From Polaromonas sp. (GTDB lineage Bacteria > Pseudomonadota > Gammaproteobacteria > Burkholderiales > Burkholderiaceae_C), in the NCBI GenBank assembly GCA_013297865.1, contig JAAFIP010000013.1, positions 39,551-103,550 on the forward strand: a stretch of 64,000 bases of DNA. Reading direction: 5' to 3'. The notes under the pieces were generated by a model. The model searched no databases, was not told where the DNA came from, and saw nothing but the letters and a program-made list of their open reading frames with translations. How positions within the stretch are numbered: the first letter of the stretch is position 1; every line of letters begins with the position of its first letter. Made by a program: the position numbers and the translations under genes. Of the stretch, positions 47,026 through 57,826 are shown piece after piece.

Positions 47026-48558
47026 TCACAGCGGAATATTCCCATGCTTGCGCCAAGGATTCTCCAGCTTCTTGTCTTTCAGCATCACCAGCGAACGGCA
47101 AATGCGCTTGCGCGTCTCATGCGGCAAGATCACATCGTCGATGAAACCACGTGCACCTGCGACGAAGGGGTTAGCAAAGCGGGCTTTGTATTCGGCTTCC
47201 TTGGCGGCCAGCTTGGCAGGGTCACCCTTGTCTTCGCGGAAAATGATTTCCACTGCGCCTTTAGCTCCCATCACCGCAATTTCGGCATTGGGCCAGGCAA
47301 AGTTCACGTCGCCACGCAAATGCTTGGATGCCATCACGTCATAGGCACCGCCATAGGCCTTGCGGGTAATGACGGTAATTTTAGGTACTGTGCATTCGGC
47401 ATAGGCATAGAGCAACTTGGCGCCGTGCTTGATGATGCCGCCGTATTCTTGCGATGTGCCGGGCATAAAGCCGGGTACATCGACGAAGGTAATGACAGGA
47501 ATGTTGAACGCATCGCAAAAGCGCACGAAGCGCGCCGCCTTGATGGACGATTTAATGTCCAGGCAGCCGGCTAGCACCAGTGGCTGGTTGGCCACGATGC
47601 CTACCGTCTGCCCATCCATGCGTGCAAAGCCAATCAAGATGTTTTTGGCATATTCAGGTTGCAGCTCAAAAAAGTCACCATCGTCCACCGTCTTGACGAT
47701 CAGCTCTTTCATATCGTACGGCTTGTTGGCATTGTCGGGCACTAGGGTGTCGAGCGACATGTCCATGCGCGCCGCCGGGTCGCCGCTGGGGCGCACGGGA
47801 GCCTTTTCGCGGTTACTGAGTGGCAGATAGTTATACAGACGACGCAGCATCAGCAGCGCCTCTACGTCGTTTTCAAACGCCAGGTCGGCCACGCCGCTCT
47901 TGGTGGTGTGGGTGATAGCGCCGCCTAGCTCTTCAGCCGTTACTTCTTCGTGCGTAACCGTCTTCACCACCTCAGGGCCAGTGACAAACATATACGACGA
48001 GTCTTTGACCATGAAGATAAAGTCTGTCATGGCGGGCGAATACACCGCGCCGCCCGCGCTGGGGCCCATGATCATGCTGATCTGCGGCACCACGCCGCTG
48101 GCCAACACGTTGCGCTGGAACACGTCGGCATAGCCACCCAGCGATGCCACACCTTCCTGGATGCGCGCACCGCCTGAGTCGTTGAGGCCAATCACCGGCG
48201 CCCCCACCTTCATGGCCTGATCCATTACCTTGCAGATCTTCTCGGCATGGGCCTCGCTCAGTGCGCCGCCAAACACCGTGAAATCCTGGCTGAATACAAA
48301 CACCAAGCGCCCGTTGATCATGCCGTAGCCAGTGACCACACCGTCGCCGGGAATCTTCTGGTCTTGCATGCCAAAGTCCACGCAGCGGTGCTCGACAAAC
48401 ATGTCCCACTCTTCAAAGCTGCCTTCGTCCAGCAAAATCTCCAGCCGCTCACGCGCGGTAAGTTTGCCCTTTTTGTGCTGCGCGTCAATGCGCTTTTGCC
48501 CACCGCCCATGCGCGCGAGTTCACGCTTGGCTTCCAATTGTTCTAGGATGTCTTGCAT
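47026..48558 (-). CDS. pccB: Propionyl-CoA carboxylase beta chain
   Basis: 510 aa carboxyltransferase subunit. [21 protein letters not shown] at the N-terminus, the oxyanion segments [20 protein letters not shown] and [20 protein letters not shown], and [13 protein letters not shown] are intact. Acts with PccA; upstream genes in the same direction are the membrane protein gene, meaB and mcm. Confidence 0.95.
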   Translation of the reverse strand: MQDILEQLEAKRELARMGGGQKRIDAQHKKGKLTARERLEILLDEGSFEEWDMFVEHRCVDFGMQDQKIPGDGVVTGYGMINGRLVFVFSQDFTVFGGALSEAHAEKICKVMDQAMKVGAPVIGLNDSGGARIQEGVASLGGYADVFQRNVLASGVVPQISMIMGPSAGGAVYSPAMTDFIFMVKDSSYMFVTGPEVVKTVTHEEVTAEELGGAITHTTKSGVADLAFENDVEALLMLRRLYNYLPLSNREKAPVRPSGDPAARMDMSLDTLVPDNANKPYDMKELIVKTVDDGDFFELQPEYAKNILIGFARMDGQTVGIVANQPLVLAGCLDIKSSIKAARFVRFCDAFNIPVITFVDVPGFMPGTSQEYGGIIKHGAKLLYAYAECTVPKITVITRKAYGGAYDVMASKHLRGDVNFAWPNAEIAVMGAKGAVEIIFREDKGDPAKLAAKEAEYKARFANPFVAGARGFIDDVILPHETRKRICRSLVMLKDKKLENPWRKHGNIPL

Positions 48559-48580
48559 AGTTTAAATTCGATTTGAACGA

Positions 48581-49378
48581 TTAATTGGGTATGACAGTTT
48601 TTTCGACCTTTGAGACGTCGTAAAAGTGCAAAGAGAGCGTTATTGCTTGATGATAAAAAGAACGCATTCTTCTTTTAAATAGGTATCCGCACAATAGCTG
48701 GAGAAAATATGCAACCACAACAAAACCAATTAGTTGTGGATTGGAATAGACTTTTATCTTGCTAACCGCTTCTTGAGTTAAAAATGCTAGGAGTGAAATA
48801 GGAACCAAAGCAAGTGTTGCAATAAATAACGTGCCAGCAAAAGAAAAATTAGCATAGTAAGAATCTAGAACTGATCGGGCATCAGGTGAAAGTGTTCTTA
48901 GCCTAGTTACTAAATGCTGATGTACTCGGATCATTTCTTCTTTATTTTGAAGCTTCAATTCATCTGTATGCGCCCATTCAGTTGCAACTTTAATGAACCA
49001 TTGCCTTCTTTCGGATGACATATATCTTTTAACGGCTTCGACTCTAGGGTCTGGCGCGCGATTAATTTGAAATAAACGAAAAATGAAATATACCAATCGC
49101 TTAGTTCGGCTTGAATGTTGCCGCCTATCCAAAAGTAATGGCACAACACCATCAAAAGCATGTGTGATGGTCGACCCTACAAATAAAGAAATAATCAAAA
49201 AAATCAAGACTTTTCCGCCCAATTTATTACCCATATCTAGTGAAGCGGCATCTGCCGCAATAAATGGAAAATACTCAGTAAGAAAAGGTCGATTTAAGTA
49301 CCAAGCGCCCAACACTACAATCCCACCGGCTAAAAGTATTTCGAGTATGGTCTCTATTGAAATTGAGTCTTTAAACAT
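48581..49378 (-). CDS. AT-rich membrane protein of unknown function
   Basis: 265 aa with likely membrane segments at about residues 12-30 (ILEILLAGGIVVLGAWYL), 55-80 (VLIFLIISLFVGSTITHAF), 180-200 (GTLFIATLALVPISLLAFL) and 215-235, and a charged soluble part between (about 85-170). Base composition is clearly more AT-rich than its neighbours, including the adjoining end of meaB. It interrupts the usual pccB-meaB-mcm order, which suggests recent acquisition. No family recognised. Confidence 0.7.
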   Translation of the reverse strand: MFKDSISIETILEILLAGGIVVLGAWYLNRPFLTEYFPFIAADAASLDMGNKLGGKVLIFLIISLFVGSTITHAFDGVVPLLLDRRQHSSRTKRLVYFIFRLFQINRAPDPRVEAVKRYMSSERRQWFIKVATEWAHTDELKLQNKEEMIRVHQHLVTRLRTLSPDARSVLDSYYANFSFAGTLFIATLALVPISLLAFLTQEAVSKIKVYSNPQLIGFVVVAYFLQLLCGYLFKRRMRSFYHQAITLSLHFYDVSKVEKTVIPN

Positions 49379-49385
49379 TTATTGC

Positions 49386-50432
49386 CTATTTTTTAATGAA
49401 CTCTAAAATTAGTTTACGTGCTGCAACAGAAGCTGGAATTTTTTGATTTACAACATCGTCAGTGACTGCTTTAATTTCTTTTGAAACGTATTTATGGCTT
49501 CTGAATTCTTGTCTCAAACCCGCCTCAATCCGTTCCCACATCCACGCTTGTGACTGCTGCTGCCTGCGCTGCGCTAGTTTGCCACTATCCACTTGCAAAC
49601 CTTTAAAGCTGGACACGCTTTGCCAAAACTCTGTAACCCCAGTGCCCAGCAGTGCCGACAACTGAATCGCTTGCGGATGCCACACAGCATCGTCATGCAG
49701 CGCATGCACAGGGTTGCCCTGCTGCCCAAACAGCCGCATGGCCGACGTAATCTGCGCCTGCGCACGCGTAGCCGCATCTTTGTCAATGTCCGCCTTGTTG
49801 ATCACCACCAGGTCAGCCAGCTCCATCACACCCTTTTTAATCGCCTGCAAATCATCTCCTGCATTGGGCAACTGCATCAGCACAAACATATCCGTCATGC
49901 CTGCCACCCCGGTCTCACTCTGCCCCACGCCCACGGTCTCCACAATCACAATGTCATACCCCGCCGCTTCGCACACCAGCATAGCCTCACGCGTTTTCTC
50001 GGCCACACCACCCAGCGTGCCGCTGCTGGGGCTGGGACGGATGTAGGCCTTCTCGTGCACCGAGAGCTTTTCCATCCGCGTTTTGTCGCCCAATATAGAG
50101 CCGCCCGAGATGGTGGAAGATGGGTCGATAGTGAGTACGGCGATGCGGTGGCCCTGGTCTATCAGATACAAGCCCAGTGTTTCGATGAAGGTGGATTTGC
50201 CCACGCCCGGTACGCCACTGATGCCTAGGCGGAAGGATTTCCCAGTGTGAGGAAGCAATGTCGTCAGTAATTCGTCTGCCTGCGTGCGATGGTCTGTGCG
50301 GGTAGATTCCAGCAAAGTAATAGCCTTTGCTATCGCACGCCGCTGCGCCGTGCCAGCACTGGTAGTGATAGCGGAGGCAGAAATCGGGGTTAGAACCCCA
50401 TTTCGTTCAGCTTGTTTGGTCGCTGGTGGCAT
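49386..50432 (-). CDS. meaB: Methylmalonyl-CoA mutase-associated GTPase
   Basis: 348 aa G3E GTPase that protects and reloads B12-dependent mutase. Walker [16 protein letters not shown], the switch regions [18 protein letters not shown] and ETVGVGQSE, and NKAD are present. The first ~15 residues (RNGVLTPIS) are encoded by a GGGGTT-type palindrome shared with the spacer to mcm, so the native start may lie further in. The 3' end is AT-rich, next to the inserted membrane gene. Confidence 0.94.
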   Translation of the reverse strand: MPPATKQAERNGVLTPISASAITTSAGTAQRRAIAKAITLLESTRTDHRTQADELLTTLLPHTGKSFRLGISGVPGVGKSTFIETLGLYLIDQGHRIAVLTIDPSSTISGGSILGDKTRMEKLSVHEKAYIRPSPSSGTLGGVAEKTREAMLVCEAAGYDIVIVETVGVGQSETGVAGMTDMFVLMQLPNAGDDLQAIKKGVMELADLVVINKADIDKDAATRAQAQITSAMRLFGQQGNPVHALHDDAVWHPQAIQLSALLGTGVTEFWQSVSSFKGLQVDSGKLAQRRQQQSQAWMWERIEAGLRQEFRSHKYVSKEIKAVTDDVVNQKIPASVAARKLILEFIKK

Positions 50433-50465
50433 TGTTTTCCTGAATGGGGGTCTGGCCCCTATTTC
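50380..50465. repeat. Two copies of a GGGGTC-type palindromic motif at the mcm-meaB junction
   Basis: GAAATCGGGGTTAGAACCCC+ATTTC (50380-50404) and GAATGGGGGTCTGGCCCC+TATTTC (50442-50465) are near-copies of each other in inverted orientation, each itself palindromic around GGGG...CCCC. One lies in the meaB 5' coding region, the other fills the spacer up to the mcm stop. Confidence 0.75.
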
Positions 50466-52673
<2,208 letters not shown>

Positions 52674-52707
52674 GCAGCAATTTTACCCAGTTTTTCAGCC
52701 GTAATTA

Positions 52708-52722
52708 TGAATTCAAAATTCA
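52708..52722. promoter_or_regulatory. Candidate operator between mcm and the GntR regulator
   Basis: TGAATT-CAA-AATTCA, a perfect 6+6 bp inverted repeat in the 71-bp AT-rich gap between the divergent genes. A GntR-family dimer site controlling both directions is plausible but not shown. Confidence 0.5.
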
Positions 52723-52744
52723 GTTTCGTGTAAACTATAGGCCA

Positions 52745-53401
52745 ATGAACGCTCCCCTGTCACACGCTCGCCTCAAACCAAGACCTTTGTACGAAGAGGT
52801 AGCCGAGCTCCTGCGCCAGCGCATCTTTGCCGCCAAGCAAGGCGACATGGAGCCCGGCGCATGGATCGACGAGCTAAAGCTGGCCCAGGAGTACGGCATC
52901 AGCCGCACCCCCCTGCGCGAGGCCATCAAAGTGTTGGCCGCCGAAGGCTTGGTCACCATGAAAATGCGGCGCGGCGCCTACGTGACCGAGGTCAACGCCA
53001 AAGACCTTTACGACGTGTTCCACCTCATGGCCGTGCTGGAGGCCGACGCAGCAGCCAGCGTGGCAAAAAATGCGACAGCCGAGCAACTCAAAGAGCTCGA
53101 ATCTCTGCACCAACAGCTGGAAAAATCCACCAAAGACCGCGTCAAATTCTTCCAGCTCAACGAAGCCTTCCACGTCAAACTGCTCGACATTGCCAACAAC
53201 CGCTGGGCAGGTCAAATGGTGGCCGACCTGCGCAAAGTGATGAAACTCAACCGCGCGCAGTCCCTGCTAAAGGCCGGACGGATTGAAGAGTCCCTCGCCG
53301 AGCATGCCGCCATCATGGTGGCGCTGAAGAAGCGTGATGCTGCAGCAGCGCAAGTAGCGATGCGCTCGCACATTGAGAGTGGGCAGGAAGCTGCCGCTTG
53401 A
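52745..53401 (+). CDS. GntR-family regulator with FCD domain
   Basis: 218 aa. The winged helix (LYEEVAELLRQRIF; YGISRTPLREAIKVLAAEGL) is followed by an all-helical FCD ligand domain with metal/acid-binding residues (LMAVLEADAAASVA, FHVKLLDIANN, EHAAIMVALKKRD). Divergent from mcm, so it is probably the pathway regulator responding to a propionate- or methylmalonate-related acid; this is inferred from position. Confidence 0.88.
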   Translation: MNAPLSHARLKPRPLYEEVAELLRQRIFAAKQGDMEPGAWIDELKLAQEYGISRTPLREAIKVLAAEGLVTMKMRRGAYVTEVNAKDLYDVFHLMAVLEADAAASVAKNATAEQLKELESLHQQLEKSTKDRVKFFQLNEAFHVKLLDIANNRWAGQMVADLRKVMKLNRAQSLLKAGRIEESLAEHAAIMVALKKRDAAAAQVAMRSHIESGQEAAA

Positions 53402-53428
53402 AAATCTGCAGGTGCTGAAAACTGCCAC

Positions 53429-54142
53429 TCACGCCATATTCTTCAACGCAAAATCCCAATTCATCAACTGATCTATCAACGCGTTGACATAGTCTGCGCG
53501 GCGGTTTTGGTAGTCAATGTAGTAGGCGTGCTCCCATACGTCGATGGTGAGCAGGGGTTTGAGTCCTTGGGTGAGGGGCACGTCGGCGTTGGAGGTGCGC
53601 ACGATCTTGAGTTTTTTGTTGGCAGGGTCCTGCACCATCCAGCCCCAGCCGCTGCCGAACTGGCCTATGGTGGTGGTGGCCAGTTCTTTGCGGAATGCCT
53701 CCATGCTGCCAAACGAATCGTTGATGGCGGCACTCATCTGCGCAGGCATGTCTGCCTTGCCAGCGGGGCGCAGGCTGCGCCAGTAGAAGGTGTGGTTCCA
53801 CAGCTGCGCAGCGTTGTTAAACACTGCGGTGTGCTCTGGCTTGCCTGCGGACGCGCGGATGATGTCCACCAGAGACATGCCTGCAAAAGGCTGCCAGCGG
53901 GCGCTGTCTTTGACAGCGTTGTTCAGGAAGTCCACATAGGATTTGTGGTGCTTGCCGTAGTGCACCGCCACGGTGGCGGCGCTGATGACAGGGGACAGGG
54001 CCCCATCAGCGTAAGGCAGGGCCGGCAGCTCAAACGGGGCGGCTTGCGCTGCCGCGTTGGGCGTCCAGACCATGGGCGCAATGGCCCCTCCAACCAGCAA
54101 TGCCTGGCTGAATGCTCGACGGGATAGTTGAAGGCGATTCAT
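53429..54142 (-). CDS. Tat-exported Fe/Mn superoxide dismutase
   Basis: 237 aa. A twin-arginine signal (LSRRAFSQALLVGG) precedes a complete SodA/SodB-type enzyme: metal ligands in AVHYGKHHKSYVDFLN, WNHTFYW and DVWEHAYYIDYQNRR. Such export puts the enzyme in the periplasm, unlike the cytoplasmic housekeeping form. It lies 25 bp downstream of the TPR gene, whose candidate ECF promoter probably drives both. Confidence 0.9.
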   Translation of the reverse strand: MNRLQLSRRAFSQALLVGGAIAPMVWTPNAAAQAAPFELPALPYADGALSPVISAATVAVHYGKHHKSYVDFLNNAVKDSARWQPFAGMSLVDIIRASAGKPEHTAVFNNAAQLWNHTFYWRSLRPAGKADMPAQMSAAINDSFGSMEAFRKELATTTIGQFGSGWGWMVQDPANKKLKIVRTSNADVPLTQGLKPLLTIDVWEHAYYIDYQNRRADYVNALIDQLMNWDFALKNMA

Positions 54143-54167
54143 GATGGTTACCTCTGTGTAAAGTGAG

Positions 54168-54641
54168 TTACTTGGCGGCCGTGGAGTCGGCCAGGGCTTT
54201 GCTTAGCTGCGCGGTTTCCTCGCAGCCAGCGCACACGCTTTGCAGGCGTGTCAGCTGGGCTTGGGCCTTGTCTTTCTGGCCGCTCTTGAGATAGGCGATG
54301 CCTGAGTAGTTCAGTGCGCCCTTGTGGTTAGGGTCGAGCGCCAGGGCTTTGTCGTAAGCCGCAAAAGCCTCTGGGTAGCGGTTGAGCCAGCGGTTGGCAA
54401 AGCCCAGGTAGTTGTAGGCATCGGCGTTTTTCGCATCCTTGGCCACCACCTTGGTAAAGCTGTCTACAGCTTGTTGCCATTTTTTGTCGTCAATGGCTTT
54501 TTTGCCCACGGCAAAGTCATCGATCTGCGCATTGCGCGCAGGAGTGCTTTCGGTATCAGCTGCATAGCTGGGCATCAGCATGGCGCTGCAGGCGCAGGCT
54601 ACGGATGCGAGTACGATTTTTTTCAGAGACAGTGTTTTCAT
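54168..54641 (-). CDS. Exported TPR-repeat protein
   Basis: 157 aa. The start at 54641 has AAGGAG upstream; the longer frame to 54737 is rejected. Signal peptide MKTLSLKKIVLASVACACSA, then TPR motifs (WQQAVDSFTKVVAKDAKNAD; AYNYLGFANRWLNRYPEAFA; GALNYSGIAYLKSG) and a CAGC pair near the C-terminus. Periplasmic scaffold of unknown partner, in an operon with the superoxide dismutase. Confidence 0.85.
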   Translation of the reverse strand: MKTLSLKKIVLASVACACSAMLMPSYAADTESTPARNAQIDDFAVGKKAIDDKKWQQAVDSFTKVVAKDAKNADAYNYLGFANRWLNRYPEAFAAYDKALALDPNHKGALNYSGIAYLKSGQKDKAQAQLTRLQSVCAGCEETAQLSKALADSTAAK

Positions 54642-54697
54642 CAAATAACTCCTTGAGGTAGGTTGAAAAAATGCGCACCCGCAATAAGGTGCACCTA

Positions 54698-54728
54698 CCA
54701 AAGACGTTGATTTTTGAGAAACAGATGC
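54698..54728 (-). promoter_or_regulatory. Candidate ECF promoter for the TPR-SOD operon
   Basis: On the minus strand GCATCTG at 54728 and ACGTCTTTGG at 54707-54698, with 21 bp from start to start. The same two boxes at the same distance precede the DUF3455 gene on the other side of the sigma factor operon. Confidence 0.65.
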
Positions 54729-54806
54729 AGCTGTCAACCGCCAGTCGCCGGCTCTTTTGCAAAAAAATGTTTCGCTCTCAGCACCAGCGCGTCCGCGCAG
54801 CAGGCC

Positions 54807-55553
54807 TCACCACAGCTTGGCGCAGTTGCCCTGCAACACCACCGCAGCGCTGGGCGCGCTGACCTGGGCGTTGGCCTCCAGAGTCACCTTGAGTTTGGTG
54901 ACTTTGCTCAGGATTTTTTCTGACGTGTCACTCATCTGCGATGTGGCAGAGCCCTTGGCGGGCAGCGTACCCAACACGAACGCGGGCGCATCGGCAGGCA
55001 CGGCCCACAGCACATGCACGCCGCTCTCAGGCGGCTGCACAGCACCAATCAGTTTGATGGTCATCGTGGTGCCGTAGCGCAGCGAGCTCACCAGCACCTT
55101 GCCATTACCTTGGTCGTCGGTCAGCAGGCCCACATAGCTTTGCGGCAGGCGCTGGTCACTGCGCATGGCGATCTGATCGGTGGTGATGAAAATGCTGGGG
55201 GCCACCAGCAGCAGTGCGCCCGCAGCCACCAGGCCGCTGGCAAATCCACCCAGGCCCCAGCTGGCAGGCTGCAGCCAGCGCCACCGCGAGCCCGTGCTGC
55301 GCGCAGGCGCAGCGGGCTGGGTGCGGGCCGCAATAACCTCCCACACACGCACTGAGGGCGCTTGCGCCGGGCTGGGCGCAGGCACAGCGTTGGACAACAG
55401 GCCCAGGCGCTGTTGCCACTGTTGCACCGCCAGCTGCACATCGGCGCGCTCACGCTGCAGGCGCTCAAAGCGCCGCCTGGCCCCGCCCTGCAGTGTGCCC
55501 AGCACATAGTGCGATGCCAGGTGGTCAATCAGTGCCGGATGGGTGTATCTCAT
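54807..55553 (-). CDS. Anti-sigma factor (RskA/ChrR-adjacent type)
   Basis: 248 aa inner-membrane protein. The N-terminal sigma-binding part (HLASHYVLGTLQGGARRRFE) is followed by a transmembrane segment (FASGLVAAGALLLVAPSIFI, about 125-145) and a periplasmic RskA-like domain (YVGLLTDDQGNGKVLVSSLR; PPESGVHVLWAVP). Start overlaps the sigma factor stop (ATGA), the usual coupling of such pairs. Confidence 0.88.
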   Translation of the reverse strand: MRYTHPALIDHLASHYVLGTLQGGARRRFERLQRERADVQLAVQQWQQRLGLLSNAVPAPSPAQAPSVRVWEVIAARTQPAAPARSTGSRWRWLQPASWGLGGFASGLVAAGALLLVAPSIFITTDQIAMRSDQRLPQSYVGLLTDDQGNGKVLVSSLRYGTTMTIKLIGAVQPPESGVHVLWAVPADAPAFVLGTLPAKGSATSQMSDTSEKILSKVTKLKVTLEANAQVSAPSAAVVLQGNCAKLW

Positions 55554-56149
55554 GCGGCCACCCCTTGTGCCGCCAGGCAGTCTTTAAGCTTGCTGAGCCC
55601 GCGGCGAATCCACGCCTTCACAGAACCCAGGGGTGCGCCCATCTGGGCTGCCACTTCGTTGTGCGACAGGCCATGGTAATAAGCCAGCGCCAGGCTCTGG
55701 CGGTGGCTGCCGTCCAGCGCCTGCATGCAGTGGTCCACCTGCAAATCGCGGGCGGCCTGGGCAAACATGTCCATGGCACTGCGCGCGGCGTCGCCAGGTA
55801 GGTCGGCCGTGTCGTCATCAAGCGCCTCGGTGTCCACCAGGGGGTCTTCTTTGCGGCGAGCGGTGCTGCGCAGGGCGTCCAGCGCCTTGTTGCGCACCAC
55901 CGAAGTCAGCCACGCCATGGCATGGCCTTCGTGCGCAGCCGCATCGGCTTGGTAGGTGCTCGCGCTTTTCCAGATACTCACAAAGGCCTCCTGCATGACA
56001 TCTTCCGCTTGATGCTGTGTTCTTAACATACGAACAGCAACGCCAAACAGATGCAGATGGGTGCGCGCGTAAATCTGCGCAAAACTGGCATGATCGCCAT
56101 GGGCAGCGGCAATGATCAGTTGTTGTAAGCTCAGACTCTCGGGCTTCAT
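55550..56149 (-). CDS. ECF RNA polymerase sigma factor
   Basis: 199 aa. Region 2 is visible in FAQIYARTHLHLFGVAVRML and QAEDVMQEAFVSIWKSA, and region 4 in RQSLALAYYHGLSHNEVAAQ with LGSVKAWIRRGLSKLK. SigK-like by its RskA-type partner. Likely target boxes are found before the TPR-SOD operon and the DUF3455 gene, so it probably controls an envelope or oxidative stress response. Confidence 0.92.
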   Translation of the reverse strand: MKPESLSLQQLIIAAAHGDHASFAQIYARTHLHLFGVAVRMLRTQHQAEDVMQEAFVSIWKSASTYQADAAAHEGHAMAWLTSVVRNKALDALRSTARRKEDPLVDTEALDDDTADLPGDAARSAMDMFAQAARDLQVDHCMQALDGSHRQSLALAYYHGLSHNEVAAQMGAPLGSVKAWIRRGLSKLKDCLAAQGVAA

Positions 56150-56190
56150 GAATCGCAGTATAGAGGGGCTGGGCCGCGCTGCCTATCGAT

Positions 56191-56221
56191 GCATCCAATA
56201 CGCCGTGGAAGACGTCTTTGG
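56191..56221 (+). promoter_or_regulatory. Candidate ECF promoter for the DUF3455 gene
   Basis: GCATCCA at 56191 and ACGTCTTTGG at 56212-56221, with 21 bp from start to start, about 45 nt upstream of the DUF3455 ATG. Matches the boxes before the TPR-SOD operon. Confidence 0.65.
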
Positions 56222-56265
56222 ATAGCAGGACCATTTTGTCCTGTCGCCTTGTAAAGGAAGATGCC

Positions 56266-56811
56266 ATGAAAATCCTCACCTTGACTGTTCTCGTAACCAT
56301 CTGTACGGCGCTGGGCGCTTGCGCCAGCTCCAGCCCAGCGGCGGCACCAGGCGCTAGCGCCAGCACGCCAGAGGCACTCAAGCCGCCTTCGGACCAGAAA
56401 GAAGCCTTTACCTGGCAGGCCATTGGCACCCAGAACTATGAATGCAAGGCCAGCGCCACAGGCGGCTGGGCATGGGTGTTTGTAGCGCCCGAGGCCGAGC
56501 TGTACAACGCCAAAAAAGACAAAGTCGGCACCCACGGCGCAGGCCCGCACTGGACCGCGCTGGATGGCAGCAAAACCATTGGTGCTGTCAAGGCACGTGC
56601 CAACAGCCCGCGAAGCACAGACATTCCCTGGCTGCTGCTGACTGCCAGCTCGGCAGGTGGGCCGGGCAAGATGGCACCCATCACTAGTGTGCAGCGCATC
56701 AACACCGAGGGCGGCAACGCGCCTGCCACCGGCTGTGCCAGTGCTGCAGATGCAGGCAAGATCAGCAAACAGGGATACACCGCAGACTATGTGTATTTTG
56801 TCCAGCGATGA
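56266..56811 (+). CDS. DUF3455 lipoprotein
   Basis: 181 aa. AAAGGAAG precedes the ATG at 56266. Lipobox LGAC at about residue 19, a Ser/Ala/Pro linker, then the DUF3455 pattern: ECKASATGGWAWVFVAPEAE, GAGPHWTALDGSK, IPWLLLTAS and APATGCASAADAG. Function unknown; the shared promoter boxes tie it to the divergent ECF sigma factor. Confidence 0.85.
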   Translation: MKILTLTVLVTICTALGACASSSPAAAPGASASTPEALKPPSDQKEAFTWQAIGTQNYECKASATGGWAWVFVAPEAELYNAKKDKVGTHGAGPHWTALDGSKTIGAVKARANSPRSTDIPWLLLTASSAGGPGKMAPITSVQRINTEGGNAPATGCASAADAGKISKQGYTADYVYFVQR

Positions 56812-56907
56812 AGCCCGCCGTGGGCTGCGGCCAGTTGCTCAGCATGCGCTGGCGCGGTGCCACGGGGCGCTCAGACTGAACAGGCAAATGCCATATCTGC
56901 CATTTAG

Positions 56908-56976
56908 ATTACTATTAATTTTATAGCTGCTCCCGCGACATTCTATTGGCCTGCAGCACGATTAACCTCTATAAAT
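56908..56976 (+). repeat. Dispersed repeat between the DUF3455 and ureD genes
   Basis: ATTACTATTAATTTTATAGC, TGCTCCCGCGACATTCTATT, GGCCTGCAGC then ACCTCTATAAAT. It ends directly against the ureD stop. Confidence 0.9.
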
Positions 56977-57822
56977 CTACATCGCCCAGATGCGCGGACT
57001 GGTGCTGCCCATCTGCCAGGCAGCCTGGCGCAGGGCCAGCCAGGCGCTGCGCAGCGCGTCGGTGCAGGCTTCGGTGCGGGGGGACAGGGCGCGCACAGCG
57101 ATGACCCGCGGGTTGGGCGCTGTGACCCCAATGCTGGCCGCCAGAGCATGGTTAGCCACAGCGCCACGCAGCACCTCCAGCAGCTGCTCGCGCCGCTCGC
57201 GGGGCATCGCCTGTCCGGTTGCGAAAAACAGCGTCCCCATGCACAGCTTGCCTGCCAGGCCCAGCGGGCTGTGCAGCAGCCGTGTGTCGGCCGCGTCGAT
57301 CAGCGCACGCTCCAGCCAGGCGCCCTTGACTTCAATGTGCTGCTGCAGGCTGCCACGCACAAAGGGCTGCTCAGCCTCGGGCAAGCCCAGCGCAGTGACG
57401 TCCCAGCCCATCATCTCTGCGCCTGGGGCCAGGTCAAACACGGCGGAGTTGATGGCATGGCAGCCGTTGTAGCAAATGGTCTCCAGCGGCAGCCACTCCA
57501 GCCGCGCGCCGCTGTGCAGCTGCACTTTGACTTGCTGCGTACCTGCCTCGCCCGTGCTTTTGTAAAAGCGTGTGGCCCCGGGTGTGGTGACCAAGGCATG
57601 CGCGCCAGGGTCTACTTGCACGGTGATGTTCAGCGTGTCGCCACCCACAATGCCGCCGGGCGGGTGCACCAGCACGCTGTGGCAAACGGCGGGGCCTTCG
57701 GGATACAGGCTTTGCAGCAGGCGCAACGGCCCGTCGTGCACAAACTGCACCGTGGTGCGCGGCGCACCATCGGCCAGCGGAGCGCTGTGGTAGTGGAGCG
57801 AAAGCTGTGCGTGCCAGGCCAT
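56977..57822 (-). CDS. ureD: Urease accessory protein UreD
   Basis: 281 aa chaperone for nickel insertion into urease. LLQSLYPEGPAVCHSVLVHP, PPGGIVGGDTLNI, TTPGATRFYKS and LEWLPLETICYNGC are typical. The start at 57822 (MAWHAQLSLHY) matches the family. No ureABC or ureEFG follows; instead a repeat copy and the DUF3455 gene lie downstream, so it is detached from its usual partners. Confidence 0.93.
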   Translation of the reverse strand: MAWHAQLSLHYHSAPLADGAPRTTVQFVHDGPLRLLQSLYPEGPAVCHSVLVHPPGGIVGGDTLNITVQVDPGAHALVTTPGATRFYKSTGEAGTQQVKVQLHSGARLEWLPLETICYNGCHAINSAVFDLAPGAEMMGWDVTALGLPEAEQPFVRGSLQQHIEVKGAWLERALIDAADTRLLHSPLGLAGKLCMGTLFFATGQAMPRERREQLLEVLRGAVANHALAASIGVTAPNPRVIAVRALSPRTEACTDALRSAWLALRQAAWQMGSTSPRIWAM

Positions 57823-57826
57823 GGTG

